The translations under genes were made by a program, and so were the position numbers. Below, one piece after another: positions 24,873 through 36,600 of a DNA stretch of 64,000 nucleotides. The stretch covers positions 22,920,182 through 22,984,181 of the forward strand of contig NC_092193.1 of NCBI RefSeq assembly GCF_043641665.1, in the 5' to 3' direction. Positions within the stretch are counted from its first letter, which is position 1. Each line of letters begins with the position of its first letter. Source of the DNA: Enoplosus armatus. Taxonomy: Eukaryota; Chordata; Actinopteri; Centrarchiformes; Enoplosidae. The notes below the pieces were generated by a model. The model was not told the DNA's origin and ran no database searches. It saw only the letters and a list, made by a program, of their open reading frames with translations.

Positions 24873-27800
24873 GACTCACCCACTATCCCCAGGGCCATAT
24901 ACGAGAGGATGACAATGATGAAGATCAAACAACACAAGACATCAGTGCAGCTTCTGAGGAAACAGAGAAGAAACATAGTTGTACACCACAGCAGCAATAT
25001 TTCTGATTTCATTCCGGATCCATGATTACTGTGATTCCGCGTCGCCGCTAGTTTGATCACATTCCATTAAGAGGCTCAGGGCATCGGGCGCGTTTCTGAT
25101 GTTGCCCAACCCTGACTGGCGCCCAGAAATGTACGACGCCATGTTTTCAAGCAGGAACCTAAAACTAGCGAGATAAGCACAGACAGAAATCTGTCGGGTG
25201 GAGTTTGAAGATTTAAGAAGTGAGCTTGTTATCGGAGGGCTGCCGGTTCACACCCCAAAAAATGATGAGGTGGGTGGAAAAGTCCCCGAAGTACTCGAAG
25301 AGGAGCTTAATATTACATAGAGAAGTCGAACACAACCGGCGCAAACTATTGTTATTGTCAGTGTCTTCTGTTCATTTATGTTCGTCAGTACTTGTGTGCT
25401 TTACATGCAGAAGAAGGGAAAAGTATGGAGTTACCTTCTGCGGACTGGACCTCGGAAGGACGGATCAAACTTGTGTGGCTCTCCTGGAAGAAAAGAAAAG
25501 AAAAGAAATGGAAACGCTTTAATGGGAAGCTCTTCACGCGGTTCTCTTTAGCAACATGCGGCTCAGCTTCAGCTCATCTCACTTGCAAAATTCACCAACG
25601 CCGCCAAAACCCTTGATACACAGCCGAGGGTTAGGGTTAGGTCTGAAGATGATGGATCCAGAGGATCACCGCAAATACTCCGACCTAACAGGAAGCAGGA
25701 CCGGCAGTGGGTCCGTGCAGGCTGCCCACTGCTAAAAGACTTTTTTTGCCGATTGGAGAAACGAACATTCAGATCCACAACATGTTTATCACAGGGGCCA
25801 ATTTAGAGTAACCGTGGACTGTACTGACAGCTGGCAGCGCTGTGAAACCAGTCCCAGAACACGGAAACCGAACGCTGTCAACAGAAGTGCATTTAGTCGT
25901 ACTTTGGCAAAACTGAACATGCTAAGCATATGGACAGATGGACAGTTGAAGATGGATCGTACAGCAGGAGTGGTGTGAGAGGTTTTGATGAAGTGATAAA
26001 TTAAATTTGAATTATATCGTAAAAGTATCATTACATTGGCTTGATTAATCTGCCAGCGCTCCTTATCCCTGCCGCTCTGTGGGTTGGCGCACATCTTTCA
26101 ATCAAACTGATCTTGGAAAGCAGAAAACATATTCATTGTGAACAAGATTGGCGGACACGCAGGTGCATTCAACTTAAGGAAAATTAACCTGGCGGTTCGA
26201 TTTTTAAAATTCGTCCTTTAAAACACAGAATAAGGAAATATAATGCATTTATATTAATAATTAATCACCTTTTATCATAATTTTTGAAAAACGTTTATAA
26301 TAACTTGGTTTTATAATATAAATACACGCACATATTAATTCATCAATGTGTCGACCGATCATAATTTAACACTAGAGACCACCTCCGAATGTGGTCTGAG
26401 CGTTCGGACCTCAATGCGTCCTGGGTACACCTGGTATCAGAACTTCACTATTATAATATTATTCATTTTACTGACATTTTAGATTTGTTTCCAGTGAGAG
26501 ATTATTGTGTGTATATAGGGACTTTGCTGTTTATCCATATTTAAGCTATAAATCAATTTTAATCCCATTCTTTAATTCATTTGCTGGGTTAAGATAAAGG
26601 CAAAACGCTAACCGTACCCGTCCCTACAGCTGGTTGGTGGCTTCACCTTGACTTTGGGAGGGCGATAAACCTTACAGTGAAGGTGTCAATAAATAAGTAG
26701 AAAACAATAAACTGGGGGCTGACGATTCTTAAATACAAAAGTTCGGATCAGTCAGGAACAGGCAAGGTTTTAAAGACCAACAGCTATTTACTGTGTGTGG
26801 GCTAATTCTCCTTTACAACAATTCACTACAAACTCAAAAAATGTGCAAACAATAAAGATCGGTGTATATGATGGAATAGTGGCATTAGAATGTGGCCAAA
26901 ACGGACCCCTCCAGCTGTTTCCCACTGGCTGGTTACTCCATATCCTCGTGGAAAGCCCTGGATACGTCAGTCATTTCCACCCCAGCTGATAAGTATTAGT
27001 TAAATTTTTGCATTTGACATCGCGATATATTTTCCTAACTATAAGCCTAAAACCCATTTTTATGAATCAAAGCAACACAGCTCTTCAGTTCCATCTGTCA
27101 TTTTTAGTTACGCGGTTCAGACAGCTCTCGTCTGTCTTTGTCTGGGAGCCTCTGGTTTTGAAGCCTTATGGGTTTTCAGTGTGTTGATATGAATACTGTA
27201 CAGCTGGCTCCTGGAACAGAGAACTAGGTCACTCTGGAGGTCTGTCATGTCTTATTCAATAGTCTGACACACACAGTCACACTATCAATGCAGTTATCCC
27301 ACTGAATCCCACAGTTCAAAAAGCTTTTGAACAAAGAAACTTGGCAGTTTCTGCGAAAGTGACACCCTCGTATTTCGCGCACAGCACTCAATTAATTCAG
27401 ATGCAATTCAATTTAAATTAAAAAAAAAAGCATTCTTAATTCATTGTGATGAACAAATATAGTGTGATCATGATTAGTAGCGCCTGGTATTAGTAGCAAC
27501 AGTTCCCACCATGAGCTAGGAAAAACCTTGGACTGAACCAGGTTCTGGGTGGGGCGGTCATCTGCCTCGACCGGTAGGGTCTTAGTCCTTGTCCTTAAAT
27601 CCAATTAATGCTGCCGTGGCAACTTCCTGAAAACTATAAGGAAGGACTCGGCTTGTCCTTACTGCCGAAATGAGTACCATACAACAGTATCCCACCTGTT
27701 CAGAGTAAGAACAACCGGAATAACGTCACTTCCATGCTTAGGTCATGTGACGAAGGTATCAAGGTTCATTTACTGCCCTTATCATTATCATCATGCACAA

Positions 27801-30800
27801 GTGTAAGTTGTAGCCCCTTCATGCTACACACACATAGAACATACAGTATAAACAAATATTTCAAGTAGAATAAAATAAAAGCTAAGGCGGCGTTTCATTT
27901 GTCGTTCAACGTGTCCCGGCTGACTTGTCCCACTCGCCCTCGGGGGAATTCCCGCCGCCATCACAAGTGTCGTTCCATTTGTCTGAAAAACTGACGTGAA
28001 CTTGGTGAGATCAACCCTCGGAGGGCTGAAGGAGTGAGTCAGCGATGGTGGTCCCTCCAGACGCGCATATCACCCGCAATGCATTGTAGTCACGGATTTA
28101 GTGCAAGAAAATACATCCATGGTTCCGTGGCAGCGCGTAAAACTCCGGCTGCAGGGTGAACAAGGCTGTGGCTGGGGGAGGGGGGGGGTTGTCTTTGAGT
28201 ATCCTTTGGGCTCTGTGCAGGCACCTCACCTCTCCAGTATCAGTGATGTTTGGTAGATGGGTAGATGGTGTTCTGGGTGGTTTTAATCACCCGCTGCAGA
28301 GCCCTCCAGTCCTGGGCCTACGCATCCCATGCCGGTTTGTAATGTTTCCAGTCTGGATGCTTTCTATGGCTCCTCTGTAAGCTAACAAGGACTTGGCACA
28401 GTCGTTTCTGAGCTTTCTTTACCAGCACGGAGATGTGTGATGCTGATACCTAGGAACATAAAGCTGTTCCACCTGCTCCACCTCAGCTTTACTGATGCAG
28501 AAAGGGGTGCTCAGACATCCGGAGGGGAGCTCGGAGTTGAGCCGCTGCTCCTTCGTGTCGAGGAGCCAGTTGAACCTAGCCGTGTTCGTTCCCGAACCTA
28601 ACCGAACCTTAATCATAGGATTGTCGGGTCGCAAAACATGTTGATTTTTGCAGTGGTAACCATTTTGGAAGAAAAAAAAACGGGTATGCGTGTCACTTGA
28701 GGGCACGGACTAACAACGTATTCTGACGTTTCATTTAGAGCAGGGGTCTCAAACTCAAATTACCTGGGGGCCGCTGGAGGCAGAGTCTGGGTGTTCAGGT
28801 ATTCCACAAAAAAAGCTTTGCTAAAAAAAATCCAAACTTCTCAAACTACATTACTAACAGTTATTTAACTTCAGTGGGTTCTTCTGAACATGAACGTTCC
28901 TTCTTAACATGGCGTCTCTTGCCTACTCCTTGCTGCCAGAAACCTGGCAGCACTTCCTCTCACATAGCTGAGCCGAACAGAACAGCCCGGTAGCAGTCGC
29001 CTTTCTTTTTGCGCTCGATATTCATGTCTTTCATGATGATATGAACATCATGACATTTGTAGATGGTAGAAAGTATCGGGTTAGTGAGCGCAAAAAAAGG
29101 CAAATTCTACCAGGCTGTTCATTATCCGCCGTGCTGTTGTTGTTGTAAACGTCGTCATAGAAACAAGTGAAAGCATGTGGGACACCATTATCCCATGGAA
29201 GCGTTATTTACTGGCTTTTATTTTCTATAATAACTCCATGGATGCAGTAGGAGCATAGCGGCGTTGTCTAATCAAATATGTCGTGTGGCACAGCAGCAGG
29301 TTCGCCTGGTTCTGTTTTATTAATGTCACACGCTGTGGAATCACATATACGAGCCTCATTTGCTGTCACACAGCGCGCCAAACATGGATGTAAAGGTCTT
29401 TTAACGTCCGTTTGTACGTCTGCTCTACTCATTAGACCTCAGTGAGAATTACGCACAGGTTCTCCAACAGCTGATCAGTACGCACAGCTGGATATTTGGG
29501 GCGACTTTACCCAAAATTCATCACGTTTCTGCAAACCGTCACCACTGTAAAGTGTCAGTCATCATTATTAAACATCAGAAGAACGTATTGTGATGTATTG
29601 ACAGAGCTCGTGTTGAAACGGACTTTACAAAGTGCTTCACAATAATTAAACTAAGTGATCATTAACGGGGAGATGATGCTGAAATTAAAAGAATGATGCT
29701 TTATTAAGGTTTAATAATGCATCTTTGAATTTTACAGAAAGCTGTGTAGCAAAAATAACAACACAATCTACCGTGAGGTGCGCACATTCTCAGCGCACAT
29801 TGGACGAACAAACATCGCGGGCCGCACTAACATTAAACTTTTATATCAAGGTGGGGGCCACAAAATATTGTCCTGCGGGCCGCAATTGGCCCGCGGGCCG
29901 CGAGATTGAGGCCCATGATTTAGAGGACTTGTTGTTGGCACATCGCTGTGTTCCTTGGTGCTTTACCACCCGTCGATCAAAAAAAAACGGGGACCCACTC
30001 ACAAAAACTCCACAGGGTACCTTTTAAAATCATTAAAATACACATCGTTAGCTCATTTTCTGATATTGACAATCATACATCTGGGGTCTATTATTTTTTC
30101 TATGTGTCCCACAGAAACTCTGGTTGTGCGGTTGAAGTTAAAAGTTGAAGCTGTACGCAACATGCAGCTTCATCGGTGACAGTAACAGCTTTGTAGGACG
30201 CACAAACACCTTGCATGAAGCGGTTCGTTTAGTCCACGTTGCATGAATTGCTTTGGGAGTTTCTCCGGAGGGCTGAGGTACACGGCTGAACATGCAGATG
30301 AGACTGTAATTTATTCTCTCTTCCGCTCTTCGCTGAATGTTTCCGCTCCCTCCCTTTCTTCGCCGAGTGTTCTCGAGGATGAATATATGGAAATGAGACG
30401 ATGCTTGTCAAGATTTAAACATCAGCTGCATCATGCTTCACGTTCACACCCGCCCTCCCATCCACCCACATCCACGCACACACAGCAATGACGCGCATGC
30501 ATGCATGCAGGCGACGCGGGCTTTCTCTTGTCTTTGAAACTTACATCTCAGGGCTGACAGGAAACATTTCGGAGGAGGGGCAGCATTTCGTCTTTCATCC
30601 CCCCCTGCTTCATGTCAGCCGTCAAAGTCATGGTTTGGTTACGTAACGTCCAATCAGAGCCCATGCTGTCTGTGAAAGCCTAAGCGTGACCCTAAAAAAA
30701 GGTGAATTATGCTTTCGTTGCCGCTAGTGGATATTGTCAGAAAATCAAATGAGATACGATGTCGGTGTGCATCTTGCTGATGCATTCGTTGCAAAAATTT

Positions 30801-32460
30801 GTAGCTTATGAACAATTTCCAGAAGACTGGGTTTCCACAACTCGAGCGAACTCATTCCAATTTTCAAAGATTATGCCATTTTTTGAAATATGCGAGTGTC
30901 ATGGGGGTTGTTGCCAACTCCACTTACGAAACTTGTTGCAAGAACAAAAAAAATGTTAACACAATTGTACAACTGGGGTAGGTTGTGGCATTTTAGAATA
31001 CATCTTGTGGTAAATCTAATTAACGCTTTTTAGCCTTTTTTAATTCATTCTTTGGTTCTTACAGCAAACTTAACGTTTGTTTCGGTCTTGCGGTTCTCAT
31101 CAGCCTCAATTTCAGCAGCAGCAGGCCGCTCGGTGTCAGTCAAAAAAGCTCTGACAAACCGACTGTATGACCTGGTGAACATGGAGTGTTCCCCAAGTAT
31201 GGTCCTTGGCTGAATTGCTGCAGTGCAAAATGGATATTAGGCTTGATACTCTCCAGCAAGACCCATCCGACCCAAACGAGCTAAAGAAGACAGACACGAG
31301 GGGTCAACAAACTCCAGGAATCGAGGTCAGTATCCTTCCTTCCATGAATAACTAACTTGATTTCCTGGTCACACACTTTCACAATGCAACGAGAGCTCTG
31401 CTCAAGCCTGGAATTCGACACTAAAAAAAGCTAGATCAGTCCAACGGCACCCTCCAATTCACTGTCGAAACAATGGACAAAAAGATGGGAATTCTGGTGG
31501 GCTATCATCAGACATTGACATTTGGTCCGGGCTGGTAGTAATGCCACAATAATACGATTATAGCTGCTTATTTGTTCATTTTAATCTTTGATTGAAGGGC
31601 TAATCGCTAAATTGACGGCACGTCTGTCTACAAACCAATCAATTGCAAGTACAGGAAGACACAGCTCTCACGTAGGCGATGGCGACAAGGCGCCGATATG
31701 TCGCGTATAGTTCTCTATCCATCAAATACACTGAAGCAAAAACCACAAACCTTGGTTCGGACTTTCAGGCGTGAAAAAGGTCCTACAAGTAAAGGAGAGG
31801 AACCGAAAAGGCGCTAAATACGGAATTACCAATTCCCACGCGAAATAAACGAACAGCGCAAACCTTTCTACTTTCTATGAAACCACGCAGACAAAACAAC
31901 AAATGTGCTTCTTCGATCTCTTTTGATCCGCTGTGATGTATCTAATAATCAGCGACTGTTAGATGCCATATTAACACGAACCTTCTCCATCATTCTTCCC
32001 CCTAAACCCCTCCCGACATGGACTCCTATACGCACAACTATCCCTTTCATCTATGCTTTTCTTCCCCCCCTCTACCTAACGCTGCCCGTATGACAAATTA
32101 AGCTTAGGAAGACTATCTTTATGGCTCATTCATTCACATCGCTCTCTCTCTCTCTCTTCTCTATACCGCTCCAGGTCACTCCACCTCAGGCAACACCTTG
32201 GTCGCCACCCTGCAACTCCATACGAACCGTCGATGCATGCCTCCAATCTCTGGAAAACGCTTCAGCCCCCGCTTCATCACGAGAGCGACCATCGCCGCCA
32301 CACAGGGGACAAACCCTGAACTTCGAAAGGCACGGCCATATTCGTACGTTTCAGTGAGTACTGGTCTACAAAGGAGGCACAAGAAAAGGAAGCTAAAATG
32401 AGGAGAGCCCAGGAGGGTTGCCTGTCAGACAGTCCTTCTGAGAATCACAGAGGACTGTAA

Positions 32461-32500
<40 letters not shown>

Positions 32501-33600
32501 GAGGACTTCTCTAAGAGGGGAAGCAATTGTTGAGAAGACAGGAAGAACAGAGAGGTGGGGAACAGAGGAGAAGATGAGATGGAAATATATTCAGATTACT
32601 CAGCAGTACAAGGGAGATAGAGGAAATCTGAAGGAGCGTTGAGAGGAGGACGGGCGCAGGAGGAAAGACAGGATGCAACACAACCCGCCGTCCGATATCC
32701 TCCGTACCCCTTCTTGTTTAAAAAGCTTGCGTCGTACTTTCCACGCCCTTCACCTTCATTCAACTCTGGCCTAGTGGACGTGCTCGTTCGGCCAATAGAG
32801 ACACTGTAGAAGTTATTGTTCCGGTGTGTTTTACCGCCATACTTATCACTTGATTTGGTACATATTTAGCACACACACCTAGCCTAACGATTGTGGCATC
32901 GCTCCATACACTCTGATCTATTCTTTTATTATTACGACCTGCATCAGAAACACGACATTGCGTCCTTTTTCAGGACTGCGGATACATTCGGTCTTGCAAA
33001 CTCCGGCACAATTATGGGACGAATTGTTTCTGTAGAAGTAATAAAAGTTTATTACTATTATCAGTGATTTTAAATGTTACTTCAGAGGCTTTTCCGCCAA
33101 AACGAGAATAAAATCCCCGCTCTTACCGCTGAATATTGACCGCTGTGTCCGGCCAGATGTGACAATTATCACATCCTTTCCCACTCTCTGGTCTCATCTG
33201 TTTTACTGTGTTGTCTAGTTTTTCCGTGGTACTCCGCTCGCTTCAGTTTCTACTCCTATTAGTCATTTTTTCCTACAGTCCGTTTTGCTAGTTTTGTTCT
33301 TTTTTTTTTTATATGTAATTTCTCGAACATTCATTATAATTTGGTTCGATTCATTTTTCAAGTGTCCTCTTTTTCTTTTTTTTTTAGCGTCATCGTCACT
33401 CCTCCGGTTAGTTTCCTCCATTTTAACGCACCACTGCACTTGCACATCTTCTCAACATGCTGTACTTTGTAGTCCGCGTCTTACCCCTGCACTTCTCTCG
33501 TCTATATTTTATCCCCCCCCCTCCCACTCTGAGATAAATCATCTGAGTTTTTAGATTCAAACATCAAGGGAACCAGAGTACAAAGACCCTGTGATGTTTT

Positions 33601-33638
<38 letters not shown>

Positions 33639-36600
33639 AGTGCTGGTCCCATTGGCAGGATACTGCGTTGTTTATTTTCACGCCGACTGTTTTAAAGGCA
33701 TTAATACATAGACGTCCCCACCGTCTCTAATGACTGGCGACTTTTGCATGACTCCGAAAGTGGGAAGAAAAAACTACAGAGAGGCTAGTCCCTAAATTTT
33801 CAAAATCACTTCAAACTTTTTTCTTTTTGGACGTGATGCTGTTGTTTAAGGGTGCTTTCACAATAAAACCTGTTGGGTCCGGTTCAAACCTTTCATTTTA
33901 AGCAGATGTGAAAGGTGCCGAATCAAACGCCGGTGCAATTTTTGGGTGTCTCTCCCCGCATCACCGAATAGATAAAGAAATAGATGAATAAATTATGTTT
34001 GCATCTCACTAAATAATGTGTTTACTTACGTTCATTATTAAACACCGGTGGCCATCACACAGCAGCAGCAGGGACAATACGAGCGTCGCCACATGAAGAA
34101 TGGGCGTAGTTAGGGCCCAGTATGTTAGCGTGTGGGTGTGGCCCCATCCAATAATGCAGTAATGACTACTAGGAACGGCACTTAAAACTCTTCTCCATTA
34201 TGACGTTGTATTTGAACCCTCAGTGACTGAAGTGAAACACCAAGCCCGGACCTTCAACTGCTCCGTCCTTGAAAAGAAGGCCGTGCCCGGTAAGGCGAGT
34301 TGTTAACCCCCTTTCTGTTTTGCCATGGCCCTACACTCATTGCCCATCACAAGCAGGTAAGGACAACTTGAAGGTGAATATCACAACTGACCCCCTCTAT
34401 GATATCATTTCCATGTGAAAGAAAATGCAGGCCTAATTACAAAAGGTATGTAATTCCTCTGTATTTTGAGCCTAATCAAGTAACTTGGTGGGCCTATATA
34501 AAACACATTACCAGCTCATTTTCAACTGGGAAAGAGAATGTAATTATACATAATTATTATTTGGTTGTAATTTCCAAGAAGTTTCAAGGAGAGTTACTTG
34601 CTAATTATCATCGATTTGCCAGGAAATAACAGACCTAGGAATAAAGCGTTTGTGTTACCTCATGGCAATCAGTTCAACTTCGCATTACATTTCTGGAAAT
34701 GTATTAAAGAAATGTACCTGCTTACTGGGAAATGGCGTTATTTCCGATAAATTCTGGGGTAAATGTTGGGTGTAATTTCAAAGACATTTCAGATAGGTTG
34801 CTATCTAATTATCACCTACTTACCATGACATTTGTGGACCTGTAAAATGAAGTGTTAACCGACCAGTACTCATGAAATAATGCAGTAAGCCTGTGCCATT
34901 TACTCATGAAGTGGCTGTTTATTTAGATGCTCCCTGTGTTTTGTACTTCTGGAGTGTACAATAGGCTATTACATTAGAGCACAAATTATTTATTTATTTT
35001 TCCTCCATAAGACCTCCCACGCACCGTAGACAGCAAACAGACCAACCAACCACAATTATATGTGCAATTTTAGCATGAGCTCAGAAGCGAACCTACTACT
35101 GAATCCATCTGCCGATCTGTAGGAGCCATATTTCTGTAAATCGTCTGGTAACCGTGGTAACATGTGTGCGCTCCAGCACGCGAGTGTTGGGATAATCAGC
35201 CCAGCAGGCCAAAAGAAGTTACAACTGTGGTGTGCTGAGCTTGCTACAGCTACTCTGTGCACTTTGGCAGTCCATCAAGTCCATTAAAAAGCGTGTGACA
35301 TAGTGATCCCGCAGTAATCCCCGCTATATTGCTGAACGCCTGCGAGTCACCTTTTTTGGGGACTTCATAGTTTCAGCTCTTGGCTCGTGTGTAATTGGTG
35401 AGCGTGACCATGAAACGGACCAGAACTAAAAGGCATCAATAGGTGTTAAGAACAGTTGCAGGACCCCGCCCATTTTTTTTGTGTTTCTGCAAGAACTGGA
35501 AAGTTCTTCAAACGCCGTTTTGATCAACTGTCTTCGCTCCTGCTTCAGGGTTAATGCTCTCCCAGCACAAGAGGAATCCTCGAGTGGCACCCGCCATCTT
35601 TAAAAACCTGCGGTAAACCTTCAAAAATGTAAGTTCGGGCTTTATTTTCGCATACATGCGACAGGAAATACAGTGCGATTTGGACTTGTCAAAATTAAAT
35701 ATAAAAAATCTTGGGCGCAACGTTTCCAAATCAGAATCAGAATCAGAAATACTTTATTGATCCCCGGGGGGGGAAATTGTACAGTACCGGTGCTCCCATT
35801 CAAGATTAGAAAGCAGCACAAATTTAGAAATAAAAGTATGTACAAAATATAAAAATAAGAAACGTTGCTATGCCAGCTGCCGGGACACGGCTTACGTCAC
35901 TTCAGCGTTCCAGTTGGCGGCGCAACTGCAAATAGAAAAAAACAGCCCTTGAAGTTCAGCAGTTCTCGCCAGTGTGCCGTTCCTCTCGGGGGAGTGTCCA
36001 GACCTGTTGGGTCCAGAAAACGCCTATTGTCTAATTTTCATTTCATTTTTCAATTTGGTCCAGACCAAACAAACCGAGCTACTGTTGCGAAACTCACACA
36101 CACACACACACACACACACCTAACTGAGAGTGTGGTTGTGAAAATGTTTAGCCACGTCTTATCAGAAAGGACCGCTACTTATCTGTTACACTCTACCAAA
36201 TCCCCCCCCAACACACACACACACACACAGATTTGTTGCAAGCTGTCCCCAGGCTTTTATCGACAGACAGAAACGGAGAAAAAAAAAGAGGAAAGTAGGA
36301 TATTAACACTAATAATACACAAATAAAAGAAAACATTTTGGTAAACCAATGTACGGCAGGCAGTTAATGTAGCCTACAACAAGGCAGGCTGCGTAAGCGT
36401 CATCCTTGTTGAAGTAAACAGACCTGAGGTCAGCTGATGGCATTAGTGAACTGTAATACTCAGCTAATCTTTATCCTGCTGCTGACCAAAATAGCCGCAG
36501 CCCTCTCAGTACAAAGCACCAACACCTTTGTTGGCATAGTCGGCATTGGCTATTTTTAAACCACTCGTTGGCCATCTACAGTATCCTGCGGTGTTCATGT

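Larger units (their letters stand above)
29926..34398. other. First intron of slc44a5, no gene recognised
   Basis: A long stretch without recognisable coding sequence. It includes a GT repeat (32464-32499) and a TA/CA compound repeat (33599-33638). The short ORFs at 31905-32401 and 33285-33554 have no recognisable motif. Confidence 0.4.

Noticed and set aside
31000..32420. Possible degenerate coding region or retroelement
   Set aside because: Short ORFs and some purine-rich coding-like texture, but no motif in any frame that I can name.
35865..36326. 153-codon plus-strand ORF
   Set aside because: Much of it is translated CA repeat; no domain and no splice or codon evidence.
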